A stretch of 6,101 nt of DNA from Herpetosiphonaceae bacterium (GTDB lineage Bacteria > Chloroflexota > Chloroflexia > Chloroflexales > Kallotenuaceae). Location of the stretch: positions 1-6,101 of the forward strand of contig JASKZZ010000154.1 of NCBI GenBank assembly GCA_030147335.1, given 5' to 3'. This document shows positions 1-6,101 of this stretch, piece by piece; position 1 is the first letter of the stretch; each line of letters starts with the position of its first letter. Below the pieces are notes generated by a model, which saw only the letters and a program-made list of their open reading frames with translations, made no database searches and was not told where the DNA came from. A program made the position numbers and the translations under genes.

Positions 1-755
1 AGCTGCGCGCCGGTCTCGGGATCTTCAACCGTCAACAAACCAACGTCGGGCAATGCCGCCTCGCGTGGATCGTGCAGCCGTACCGCGACAACCTCGTGCC
101 GCTGCGCAAGCTTGCCGAGCACCGACTGCCAGCCATCGGCGACCAGAAAATCAGAAATAACCAGCACAAGCGATGGACGACGGATCAGGGTCTGCGCCTT
201 TTGCAGCGCTGCCGCAAGATCAGTCGGCCCAGCACCAACTCGACGCGGCTCGTCACGTAACGCGGCCAGTGTTCGCAGTAAATGCGAGCGACCGTGTGCC
301 GGCGGAACCAGCGCGAGTGGACGATCAGCGAAAAGCAGCGCTGCCACACGATGCCCATGCCGCGCCATTAACTGTCCGGCAATACCCGCAAACTCCACGA
401 CACGATCACGCTTCAAGCATTGTGCCGTACCCCAATCGAGCGAAGCACTAAGATCAACAATCATCCATAGGTCAAGCGCTCGTTCAGCCTGGGCTTCGCG
501 TACAAACGGCCGGTCGGTGCGCGCCGACACGTTCCAATCAATATGCCGGACATCGTCACCGGGCTGGTATTCGCGCAGTTCGGCCAGTTCCATGCCGGAG
601 CCGCGTCGCAGCGACCGTTCATCACCGCCCAGCCGTGTAGCGATTGGGCGTAAAATCGTCCATTGCAAGCGCCGCAGCAGATGATCAGTCGACTCGACTT
701 GAACCGACTCGGTCTTCTGTTCCTCGGATTGAGTGCCACGCCATCTACGCCACAT
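1..755 (-). CDS. DUF58 / vWA-like protein, MoxR partner (partial, C-terminus beyond left edge)
   Basis: The reading frame is open from the ATG at 755 to the left edge (251 codons), so the C-terminus is missing. Residues 62-74 read EYQPGDDVRHIDW, followed by SAR at 77-79; this is the hallmark DUF58 signature. A von Willebrand A-like fold follows, with a metal-ion-dependent adhesion site that appears complete: DLSAS at 101-105 (DxSxS), a candidate T178 in GPTDL, and D202 in ISDF. No transmembrane segment is visible, so this looks like the soluble short form (family members without membrane helices are about 300 residues), probably cytoplasmic. DUF58 proteins are regularly encoded beside MoxR ATPases and are thought to act with them as substrate adaptors or chaperone partners; the exact reaction is unknown. 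The start is supported by AGGAG six bases upstream. The gene overlaps the end of the MoxR gene by 11 bases, suggesting translational coupling. Family assignment is firm; function is inferred. Confidence 0.9.
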   Translation of the reverse strand, partial: MWRRWRGTQSEEQKTESVQVESTDHLLRRLQWTILRPIATRLGGDERSLRRGSGMELAELREYQPGDDVRHIDWNVSARTDRPFVREAQAERALDLWMIVDLSASLDWGTAQCLKRDRVVEFAGIAGQLMARHGHRVAALLFADRPLALVPPAHGRSHLLRTLAALRDEPRRVGAGPTDLAAALQKAQTLIRRPSLVLVISDFLVADGWQSVLGKLAQRHEVVAVRLHDPREAALPDVGLLTVEDPETGAQ

Positions 756-1770
756 GGCGGTCTCCTAAATCCATGCGTGGCGGCGGATAGCGTTCCAGAA
801 TGCCCTGGATGATTGTTTCCGGCGTAATGCCACTGGCTAATCCCTCATAGCTCAAGACAAGACGATGGCGCAGCACGTCCGGCATGAGATCGGCAACATC
901 CTGCGGCAGCACATATTGTCGTCCACGAATAAATGCCAGTGCTCTTGCGCCGACAATGAGATTAATCGAGGCGCGTGGACTGCCACCAAACGCAAGCGCG
1001 GGGGCGAACTCCGCCATCCCATTCTCGGCAGGCTTTCGACTCGCGTGGATCAGTGTGGCGGCATACGCGATCACATGCGGATCGACGTACACCTGATCGA
1101 CCAACTGTTGCAGCTCAAGCAAACGTTCGCCGGTCAGCAACGCACGCAGCTCAATCGGCGGCCCGATCATGCGCTCAACAACAACAACTTCATCGTCATA
1201 CTCTGGATAATCGACCAATACCTTGAACATAAAGCGATCAAGCTGCGCTTCTGGCAAAGGGTACGTACCGTCCGACTCAATCGGGTTTTGAGTAGCCAGC
1301 ACCAAGAATGGATTGGGCACATTCCATGTTTGTTTGCCAATCGTTACCTGACGCTCCTGCATTACTTCAAGCAGTGCAGACTGGACCTTCGCCGGTGCGC
1401 GATTAATCTCATCGGCCAGCAGCAAGTTTGCAAAGATTGGTCCCAGCTCCGTTGTAAACTCGCCGGTCCTGCCGTTGTAAATGCGCGTCCCGATCAAGTC
1501 GGCGGGAACAAGGTCGGGCGTGAACTGCACACGACCAAACGTTCCACCGACAACCTGCGCCAACGACTTAATCGTGACAGTCTTAGCAAGACCAGGCACG
1601 CCTTCCAACAGCACATGACCACCTGCTAGCAGGACTACCAGCAAACGCTCCAGCAGGCGATCCTGTCCAACAACCATCCGTTTTAGCTCAAATAGGATAT
1701 GTTCGGCGATAGTTGATGGCTGTACAGCGACTGAAAACGGTTGGGTTCGAGTATCGGGAAGAGGGGACAT
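745..1770 (-). CDS. MoxR-family AAA+ ATPase
   Basis: This 341-residue protein is close to the usual MoxR length (about 310-350). In order it shows Walker A GVPGLAKT (57-64), Walker B LLLADEINRA (116-125, acidic pair D120 E121), sensor 1 ATQNPIE (159-165), the arginine-finger segment EAQLDRF (174-180) and the sensor 2 motif GGSPRAS (262-268) in the AAA lid domain. All key nucleotide-binding and hydrolysis residues are present, so it should be an active cytoplasmic ATPase. MoxR proteins act as chaperone-like machines that mature or insert cofactors into protein complexes, usually with a vWA-domain partner; here that partner is the overlapping DUF58 gene downstream. The ATG is preceded by AGGAG at about eight bases. 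It follows htrA after 48 bases with no terminator visible, so co-transcription with the protease is likely. The substrate cannot be read from sequence. Confidence 0.95.
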   Translation of the reverse strand: MSPLPDTRTQPFSVAVQPSTIAEHILFELKRMVVGQDRLLERLLVVLLAGGHVLLEGVPGLAKTVTIKSLAQVVGGTFGRVQFTPDLVPADLIGTRIYNGRTGEFTTELGPIFANLLLADEINRAPAKVQSALLEVMQERQVTIGKQTWNVPNPFLVLATQNPIESDGTYPLPEAQLDRFMFKVLVDYPEYDDEVVVVERMIGPPIELRALLTGERLLELQQLVDQVYVDPHVIAYAATLIHASRKPAENGMAEFAPALAFGGSPRASINLIVGARALAFIRGRQYVLPQDVADLMPDVLRHRLVLSYEGLASGITPETIIQGILERYPPPRMDLGDRHVA

Positions 1771-1818
1771 AAAGGCTCCTAGATACCGTTAATGTATGTC
1801 AAACAATAATCCAAACGA

Positions 1819-3033
1819 TTATGGCTGTTGCTCCGGCCATGCTTGTAACGTCGCCTTGACTTCTTGCTCGCGTCCGTCACGGACAATCGTCAGGCTTACC
1901 TCGTCGCCTGGCTGGTGACCGGAAAGCTCCTCAGTCAGCTGGCCAAGATCCTTGATCAATTGACCATCGATCTTTGTAATCACATCTCCGCCGCGTGGCA
2001 ACGTCTCGTTCACGATTTGTCCGCCGCGTAAACCAGCCTGAGCTGCCGCGCTGCCGGGCACCACCTCCAACACCAGAACTCCTTCGGTTACGGACAGACC
2101 CTGGTCCCTGGCGATAGTTGCGTCAAGCTGCTCCCCACTGATACCCAGCCACACCGGCTCAAGCTGTGCGCCAGCCTCAAGCTGTGGAAGCAAACGCTTG
2201 GCTGTATTTGACGGAATTGCAAAGCCGACACCAACCGAACCGCGAACTGGACTTTCGATCATCGTATTGATGCCGATGACCTCGCCATTCGCATTGAGTA
2301 ACGGACCACCCGAGTTGCCAGGATTGATCGGCGCGTCTGTTTGCAGCAAGTTGCGCTGGGTGCGGCCATTGCCAGGACTCCAATCACGATGAACAGCGCT
2401 GATAATGCCTTGTGTCACGGTCTGATCCAAGCCAAACGGGCTGCCGATTGCAATCGCAGTCTCGCCCACCTGTGCCTGATCGGAGTCGCCGAGCGCTGCA
2501 ACCGGAACATTTGCAGGCAGATCGACTTTGAGCAGCGCTAGATCGTTGCCTCGGTCGGTACCCAACACCTGGGCTTCACGCTGCTCGCCGTTGGTAAATC
2601 GAACGCTGACCGCTCGCGCCCCTTCAACGACATGGTTGTTCGTCAGGATTAGGCCACGCGCATCCACCACAAAGCCGGAGCCGCTGCCATAGGCTTGCGT
2701 TCCACCCATGCTTTGCCCAATGGCCTGGATCGCTACAACCGCAGCATTAACCTTGTTGAACACAGCTCCTGCCGGATTTTCGACTGCAGGTGCTATCGCG
2801 CTAACAGGTTGTGGCGTTACAACTGAGGCTGATGGGACAGATTGCGGCACAAGCCAACGTGAGGCCGCGACAGTGCCTACTGCGCCACCGCCGACCGCGC
2901 CTGTTGAAAGCGCTAGACCGAGTAAGGCAACGGTACCGATGCGTCGTTTGCGCCTAGGCGTAGGGGTCGGCGCGAGCGGTGGATTTGGCTGAGATGGAGT
3001 TGTTGGCGGGTTATCTAAGCGATACGGATACAT
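1819..3033 (-). CDS. HtrA/DegP-like S1C serine protease, membrane-anchored, one PDZ domain
   Basis: This 404-residue protein has a proline-rich N-terminus (1-26), a cationic patch RRKRR (27-31) and one hydrophobic segment (about 32-57). The N-terminus should therefore lie in the cytoplasm and the protease outside the membrane. The trypsin-like domain (about 85-280) carries the full catalytic triad: H134 in TNNHVV, D164 in NDLALL and S241 in GNSGGPL (239-245). A single PDZ domain follows (about 293-398), starting with a WLGIS carboxylate-binding-loop segment. HtrA proteases degrade or remodel misfolded extracytoplasmic proteins. One anchor plus one PDZ resembles Bacillus HtrA or mycobacterial PepD rather than periplasmic DegP with two PDZ domains. 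The ATG is preceded by a strong GGAGG at seven bases. The two-component genes upstream suggest stress-induced expression, and the MoxR gene follows 48 bases later. I give no symbol because htrA, degP, degQ and pepD cannot be told apart here. Confidence 0.95.
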   Translation of the reverse strand: MYPYRLDNPPTTPSQPNPPLAPTPTPRRKRRIGTVALLGLALSTGAVGGGAVGTVAASRWLVPQSVPSASVVTPQPVSAIAPAVENPAGAVFNKVNAAVVAIQAIGQSMGGTQAYGSGSGFVVDARGLILTNNHVVEGARAVSVRFTNGEQREAQVLGTDRGNDLALLKVDLPANVPVAALGDSDQAQVGETAIAIGSPFGLDQTVTQGIISAVHRDWSPGNGRTQRNLLQTDAPINPGNSGGPLLNANGEVIGINTMIESPVRGSVGVGFAIPSNTAKRLLPQLEAGAQLEPVWLGISGEQLDATIARDQGLSVTEGVLVLEVVPGSAAAQAGLRGGQIVNETLPRGGDVITKIDGQLIKDLGQLTEELSGHQPGDEVSLTIVRDGREQEVKATLQAWPEQQP

Positions 3034-3058
3034 GAGCTATCCTCCATAAACTGTATTG

Positions 3059-3069
3059 TGAACAGTTCA
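3059..3069. repeat. 11-bp palindrome TGAACAGTTCA upstream of the htrA RBS
   Basis: The sequence TGAAC-A-GTTCA is a perfect inverted repeat with 5-base arms and a one-base centre. It ends 13 bases before the htrA ribosome binding site on the transcribed side. It could be a small operator. The arm spacing differs from the GAAC-N4-GTTC LexA box of Gram-positive type, so I do not call it a LexA site. A chance dyad of this size is plausible. Confidence 0.3.
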
Positions 3070-3075
3070 AAGGAT

Positions 3076-3104
3076 AGCTTCCGCGTCTTAGGGCGCGGTA
3101 AGCT
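3076..3104 (-). other. Stem-loop between kinase gene and htrA (possible weak terminator or processing site)
   Basis: The arms AGCTTCCGCG (3076-3085) and CGCGGTAAGCT (3094-3104) pair over ten base pairs with one bulged base at 3099 and an 8-base loop (3086-3093). In the direction of transcription the stem is followed by ATCCTTTG, which is not a real U-tract, so it is at best a poor intrinsic terminator for the regulator-kinase transcript. It could instead be an attenuator, an RNA-processing or stability element, or a DNA site. The structure itself is read directly; its role is inferred. Confidence 0.45.
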
Positions 3105-3115
3105 GCCGCTTAGGG
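3087..3115. repeat. CTTAGGG direct repeat pair, 22-base period
   Basis: CTTAGGG occurs at 3087-3093 and again at 3109-3115, exactly 22 bases apart, which is two helical turns and puts both copies on one face of the DNA. Tandem 6-7 base direct repeats at 11- or 22-base periods are the typical target layout of OmpR/PhoB-family regulators, and such a regulator is encoded just upstream. The first copy also lies in the loop of the hairpin at 3076-3104, so a structural explanation competes. Assignment as a binding site is inference. Confidence 0.35.
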
Positions 3116-3163
3116 AATGCTAAACAAACGTTGAGAAATAGCTGAGTGCAGGAATTGGAGGAA

Positions 3164-4573
3164 CTACGCTACACTACTCGAAACGACGGCTTCTTGCTCG
3201 GACGGAGCGACACGCGGAATCCCAACCTGCGGCAGTTCAACGGTGAATGTAGTACCGATCCCCACCTCACTCGTCACGCTGAGCGAGCCATGCTGTCCGT
3301 CCACCAACGCTTTTGCAATCGCCAAGCCCAGTCCAGCACCGCCGCCAGTACGTGAGCTATCGCCACGGTAAAACCGCTCAAAAATATGTGGCAGCGCGGA
3401 AGCCGCAATACCTACGCCGCTATCCTGCACCCGAATCGCTACACGTTGATTAGTGGCAGATGAGGAGATTGTGATAGCGCCCAGAGGTGGAGTGAACTTC
3501 AAAGCGTTATCAAGTAAAATCAAGAGGACTTGCTTCAACGCGTCCGCGTCGCCGACAACCGCAACATCCGGCACGTCGTCACACGAAACTGCGTGGTCGG
3601 AACGGAGCGCGCGTGCTTTTCGGCATACATCTTCAATCAGCGGCTTAACCGGCACATGATCGCTGCGTAGTGGTCTGCCGGCGTCCGCCCGAGCCAGCAC
3701 CAGCAAATCGTTGACCAGCCGACTCATGCGTTCGCTTTCGTCAGCCATGTCATCAAGAACGGCAACACGGTCGGGATCGCTGATTGGCGGAACGCGCTGC
3801 AACAGCCCGATATTGCCACGAATTGTGGTCAGCGGCGTGCGCAGCTCATGCGATGCGTCGGCGACAAAGCGACGCTGCGCCTGGAGCGCCTGCGCTTCCT
3901 GCCGAAACGCTCCTTGAAGCGCTGCCAGCATCCCGTTGATTGTGGTCGCGAGGCGTCCAATCTCGTCCTGCGGACCAACATGCGGCACGCGTCTACCAAA
4001 ATCACGCTCAGCACCAATTGCATGCGCCGTTTGCGTAATCCGGTCGATTGGCCGCAGCGCAGCGCCGGACAAAACCCAGCCAATGCCAAATGCCACAACC
4101 GTCGCGATGGTGCTACCCACAATCAGGATACGTCGCAGCGCATTAAGTGATTGATCGTAATCTTCCAGTGACCGCGCGATCTGCACCAGCATCAGCGGAC
4201 GTTTCGCCCGATCAGTATAAACCAGCAGCCTGCCGTCGCTGGTATCCACACTATCGAAGAAGTAGCCACCAGATTGAACCGTCGTAAGTCCTTCACGGCT
4301 GAGCGGCAGCGTTTTATCACCAAGATTATTTGTTTTCTGAATAACGTCGCCATCAAACTCAAGCAGCTGAGCGTATGTTTGGACCCTGTATTTCGTCTCC
4401 GTCACGAGAAAAAACTCGTTGACCGTTAGTCGTTCCCGTTCGTTTTTGAGCGCGAACTTGAGTTCGTTCAACGTCACTTGCGCCAGCGTAAAATACAGAG
4501 CAACACTAAACACGACCAGGGTCAGCGCCAAGATCGCAGTATAAAGCAAGGTTAAGCGTAGACGAATCGACAT
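3164..4573 (-). CDS. Two-component sensor histidine kinase (HAMP-HisKA-HATPase)
   Basis: This 469-residue membrane kinase has a typical layout: transmembrane helix 1 (about 9-31), an extracytoplasmic sensor region (about 32-147), helix 2 (about 149-171), HAMP domain (about 172-224, with LRPI and DEIGRL), HisKA domain with the phospho-acceptor H242 in FVADASHELRTPLT (236-249), and a HATPase domain with N-box LLDNALKF (353-360, N356), G1 box DSGVGIA (384-390), F box IFERFYR (397-403) and G2 box GAGLGLAIA (412-420). All catalytic motifs are intact. It should phosphorylate the regulator encoded 20 bases upstream, with which it clearly forms an operon. The sensor region matches no fold that I recognise, so the signal is unknown; the downstream htrA suggests envelope stress. 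The start codon has only a weak AAAGG at about ten bases, but the MSIRLRL beginning right before helix 1 fits well. Confidence 0.95.
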   Translation of the reverse strand: MSIRLRLTLLYTAILALTLVVFSVALYFTLAQVTLNELKFALKNERERLTVNEFFLVTETKYRVQTYAQLLEFDGDVIQKTNNLGDKTLPLSREGLTTVQSGGYFFDSVDTSDGRLLVYTDRAKRPLMLVQIARSLEDYDQSLNALRRILIVGSTIATVVAFGIGWVLSGAALRPIDRITQTAHAIGAERDFGRRVPHVGPQDEIGRLATTINGMLAALQGAFRQEAQALQAQRRFVADASHELRTPLTTIRGNIGLLQRVPPISDPDRVAVLDDMADESERMSRLVNDLLVLARADAGRPLRSDHVPVKPLIEDVCRKARALRSDHAVSCDDVPDVAVVGDADALKQVLLILLDNALKFTPPLGAITISSSATNQRVAIRVQDSGVGIAASALPHIFERFYRGDSSRTGGGAGLGLAIAKALVDGQHGSLSVTSEVGIGTTFTVELPQVGIPRVAPSEQEAVVSSSVA

Positions 4574-4593
4574 ACACGCAGCCTTTGTGGGCG

Positions 4594-5271
4594 TTACACT
4601 CCTTCGCGCAGCACGTATCCCACGCCACGCATCGTTTGTATCAGTCGCGGCTCACCGCCGGCCTCGGTTTTGGTGCGCAAATAACCGATGTACACTTCCA
4701 GCACATTTCCATCGCCACCAAAATCATAGCCCCATACATCTTGAAGGATGCGTTCACGCGGCAGCACTTGACGTGGATGGCGTAGCAAATACGAAAGCAG
4801 ATCAAACTCTTTTGGACTCAGATTGAAGTATCGTTCGCTGCGCCGCGTTTCACGCGTTACTGGATCAAGGTGCAAGTCGGCGTATTGAAGTGGACGCTCG
4901 TTATGCACCGCCTCGGATCGTCGAAGTAGGGCGCGTAGTCGTGCCAGCAGCTCGGCGGGAGCAAAGGGCTTGACGAGATAATCGTCAGCGCCATTGTCCA
5001 GCCCCTCAACCCGATCCTCAATCGCATCACGCGCCGTCAACATCAATATTGGCGTCGCATCGGCTTCGCGTAGCCGCCGCGCCACCTCAATGCCGCTCAC
5101 GCCCGGCATCATCCAATCCAGCACGACTACATCTGGCCGTTGGGTTTGTGCTTGGGCAAGCGCCTCATGACCATCGGTTGCGGTTACTACATGATAGCCT
5201 TCGTAGGCTAAGGTGCGCCGTAACATATCAATGATTTTTCGGTCATCATCCACGATGAGCACTGTTGTCAT
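4594..5271 (-). CDS. OmpR/PhoB-family response regulator
   Basis: At 225 residues this is the standard length. The receiver domain (about 1-115) has the acidic pair D9 D10, the phospho-acceptor D52 in VVLDWMMP, T79 and K101 in the VKPF motif. After a short linker, a winged-helix DNA-binding domain (about 127-223) contains the LSPKEFDLLSYL segment (151-162), the recognition helix region NVLEVYIGYLR (189-199) and the closing hairpin MRGVGYVL (214-221). It is a cytoplasmic transcription factor expected to bind tandem direct repeats when phosphorylated by the kinase encoded next. The ATG has GAGG eight bases upstream. It is first in the minus-strand run and diverges from the acetyltransferase gene. 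Its likely targets are its own promoter and htrA, by analogy with MprA, CssR and CpxR; this is inference. Confidence 0.95.
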   Translation of the reverse strand: MTTVLIVDDDRKIIDMLRRTLAYEGYHVVTATDGHEALAQAQTQRPDVVVLDWMMPGVSGIEVARRLREADATPILMLTARDAIEDRVEGLDNGADDYLVKPFAPAELLARLRALLRRSEAVHNERPLQYADLHLDPVTRETRRSERYFNLSPKEFDLLSYLLRHPRQVLPRERILQDVWGYDFGGDGNVLEVYIGYLRTKTEAGGEPRLIQTMRGVGYVLREGV

Positions 5272-5340
5272 TGTTTATGCCTCGTAATCACGTCCACTGC
5301 ATCTAATTGGCAGCGCATACAAACATGCAGCATTGCTACA

Positions 5341-5346
5341 ACTATA
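5341..5346 (-). promoter_or_regulatory. Candidate -10 box for the response-regulator operon
   Basis: Read on the minus strand this is TATAGT, five of six matches to TATAAT, about 70 bases upstream of the regulator start codon. No good -35 lies 16-18 bases further upstream, so it may need an activator, or the true promoter may be elsewhere in the region. Confidence 0.25.
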
Positions 5347-5509
5347 GGGTAGCACGCTCTGCTGCTCTTGACCACTGCTTCGCCAGCTTTGGTAGTAGCA
5401 TACCTACGAATGGCAAGCCAACCTATAGGAGCAGATAAGGAATTACTGAGAATCGTACCAGTGCATGTGGAAACACCCACCCTCATCAAGCCGTCTGACA
5501 GCCCTCATG

Positions 5510-5515
5510 TATAAT
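5510..5515 (+). promoter_or_regulatory. -10 box TATAAT for the acetyltransferase gene
   Basis: A perfect TATAAT ends 60 bases before the GTG start, giving a predicted leader of roughly 50-55 bases. The expected -35 position (5486-5492) reads TCAAGCC, a poor match to TTGACA, so the promoter would be of moderate strength or activator-dependent. CTGACA nearby (5495-5500) is too close to serve. Confidence 0.5.
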
Positions 5516-5562
5516 CGCTCCGGCTACCCAGGGATGCGCAGCTGCCATTTCTTTACAAAATC

Positions 5563-5567
5563 AAGGA
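5563..5567 (+). promoter_or_regulatory. Ribosome binding site AAGGA fixing the GTG start
   Basis: AAGGA lies eight bases before the GTG at 5576. An in-frame TAG at 5570-5572 lies just upstream of this GTG, so no earlier start is possible; the next in-frame ATG would remove most of the conserved N-terminal half. Spacing and complementarity support translation from GTG. Confidence 0.75.
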
Positions 5568-5575
5568 CATAGTGC

Positions 5576-6101
5576 GTGCAAACGATTTGCCTACACAATC
5601 AGCGTGAGATCGCAAACTTCCTTGAACGGTCTCCTTACCTACACTTATATTCACTTGGCGATCTTGATAACTTCTTCTGGCCCTACACAATATGGTATGC
5701 AGTGCTAGAGGGATCAGAAATTCAAGATGTTGTCTTGCTTTACAGTGGTTCGGGGCTACCAACACTGCTCGCGCTTACCGAGGGGCCAAAGACAACGATG
5801 GAGCATTTGCTCACCTCGCTGCTTCCGCTGCTGCCCCGTAAGCTGTACGCGCACATTAGTGCAGGTCTTATGCAAACCATGAGCGATAATTACTCTATCG
5901 AGACGAATGGCTTGCACTATAAAATGGCACTGACCACACACAACCGGCTCGACATCATCAACACATCTGCGGTTAGAAGGCTATCAACCGACGACATAGT
6001 GGCAGTTCAAGCATTGTATGATCAAAGCTACCCCGGTAACTGGTTCGACCCACGGATGCTTGAAACCGGCTACTACTATGCCATAAGCCGCGATGACTCC
6101 A
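5576..6101 (+). CDS. Probable GNAT-family N-acetyltransferase (partial, runs off right edge)
   Basis: The frame is open from GTG at 5576 to the window end (175 codons). It has two parts. The N-terminal half includes YSLGDLDNFFWPYTIWY (25-41), a pattern I associate with two-part GNAT proteins common in Chloroflexota, where an N-terminal GNAT-like domain precedes the catalytic one. From about residue 133 a second GNAT-like unit begins (VRRLSTDDI, then SYPGNWFDPRML at 151-162), matching the first strand and helix of an acetyltransferase fold. The acetyl-CoA-binding loop (Q/RxxGxG/A) would lie beyond the edge, so activity cannot be judged and the substrate is unknown. It is transcribed away from the two-component operon and is probably a separate unit with its own TATAAT box. 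Family assignment rests on recalled pattern, not on a search. Confidence 0.75.
   Translation, partial: MQTICLHNQREIANFLERSPYLHLYSLGDLDNFFWPYTIWYAVLEGSEIQDVVLLYSGSGLPTLLALTEGPKTTMEHLLTSLLPLLPRKLYAHISAGLMQTMSDNYSIETNGLHYKMALTTHNRLDIINTSAVRRLSTDDIVAVQALYDQSYPGNWFDPRMLETGYYYAISRDDS

Larger units (their letters stand above)
3034..3163 (-). promoter_or_regulatory. Kinase-htrA intergenic region, probable control region for htrA
   Basis: This 130-base gap is much wider than the 20-base regulator-kinase spacing, so htrA probably has its own promoter or a control point here. It holds a hairpin (3076-3104), two CTTAGGG repeats 22 bases apart (3087-3093 and 3109-3115), an 11-bp palindrome (3059-3069) and the GGAGG ribosome binding site (3041-3045, read on minus). 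I searched for a sigma-70 promoter facing htrA and found no convincing -35/-10 pair: TTGAAC (3070-3065, minus) has no -10 at the right distance. An alternative sigma factor or an activator-dependent promoter is possible. Confidence 0.45.
5272..5575. other. Divergent intergenic region between regulator and acetyltransferase genes
   Basis: This 304-base stretch must carry promoters in both directions. For the plus strand a TATAAT box is clear. For the minus strand the best candidate is TATAGT at 5346-5341, but without a good -35. Other signals are the heptamer CTATAGG at 5342-5348 and 5423-5429, each followed by AGCA, and nested small dyads (GCAT-N6-ATGC at 5314-5327; CTGCAT-N21-ATGCAG at 5297-5329). 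I see no tRNA, riboswitch or convincing gene in it. Confidence 0.6.

Noticed and set aside
112..684. Plus-strand 190-codon open frame
   Set aside because: It is antisense to the DUF58 gene and gives a serine- and arginine-rich product typical of shadow frames in GC-rich DNA.
461..739. Minus-strand 92-codon frame
   Set aside because: It is a different frame on the same strand as the DUF58 gene, whose signature motifs run through this stretch; the product has no recognisable features.
865..1629. Plus-strand 254-codon open frame
   Set aside because: It lies wholly antisense to the MoxR gene, whose motifs are complete; the frame gives a cysteine-, arginine- and glutamine-rich product with no domain pattern.
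1780..1802. Perfect TTGACA (minus strand, 1802-1797) between htrA and moxR as a moxR promoter
   Set aside because: The nearest -10-like sequence, TATCTA (1785-1780), is only 11 bases away, too short for a sigma-70 promoter, and at 17 bases there is no -10 match.
3059..3069. LexA-type operator upstream of htrA
   Set aside because: The GAAC and GTTC arms are separated by one base rather than the four of the known Gram-positive-type LexA box.
5268..5489. Minus-strand 73-codon frame whose TGA overlaps the regulator ATG (ATGA)
   Set aside because: The 4-base overlap looks operon-like, but there is no ribosome binding site at the TTG or ATG start, the protein has no recognisable pattern or coding-like composition, and it covers the region that must contain the promoters.
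5553..5941. Two minus-strand frames (5553-5765 and 5756-5941)
   Set aside because: Both are antisense to the GTG-started acetyltransferase frame, which has a good ribosome binding site, an upstream TATAAT and a recognisable protein pattern.

Overview
The window looks like chromosomal DNA from a bacterium of the phylum Chloroflexota (Chloroflexia-like). This is inferred from protein character only: the form of the HtrA, MoxR and DUF58 proteins and an acetyltransferase with a YSLGDLD-type N-terminal half. Base composition is moderately GC-rich. I could not run a database search, so the assignment is tentative. Nothing points to a recent mobile element: there is no transposase, integrase, tRNA, CRISPR array or long repeat.

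Five genes lie head to tail on the minus strand. In order of transcription they are an OmpR-type response regulator (5271-4594), its sensor histidine kinase (4573-3164), a membrane-tethered HtrA/DegP-like serine protease with one PDZ domain (3033-1819), a MoxR-type AAA+ ATPase (1770-745), and a DUF58/von Willebrand A-like protein that overlaps the MoxR gene by 11 bases and runs off the left edge (755-1). A sixth gene starts with GTG at 5576 on the plus strand. It encodes the N-terminal part of a probable GNAT-family acetyltransferase and runs off the right edge.

There are two non-coding stretches of note. The 130-base gap between the kinase and htrA holds a 10-bp hairpin, a pair of CTTAGGG repeats exactly 22 bases apart, and an 11-bp palindrome next to the htrA ribosome binding site. 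The 304-base divergent region between the regulator and the acetyltransferase holds a clear TATAAT box for the plus-strand gene and several weak dyads.

The likely theme is cell-envelope protein quality control. The two-component pair would sense stress at the membrane, and HtrA would degrade or refold damaged extracytoplasmic proteins, as in the CssRS-HtrA, MprAB-PepD and CpxRA-DegP systems. The MoxR/DUF58 pair is a chaperone-like ATPase with its MIDAS-containing partner and may be co-transcribed with htrA. That these two modules work together is inferred from gene order. No wholly new system is evident, but the link between the protease and MoxR/DUF58 and the regulatory gap are worth checking.
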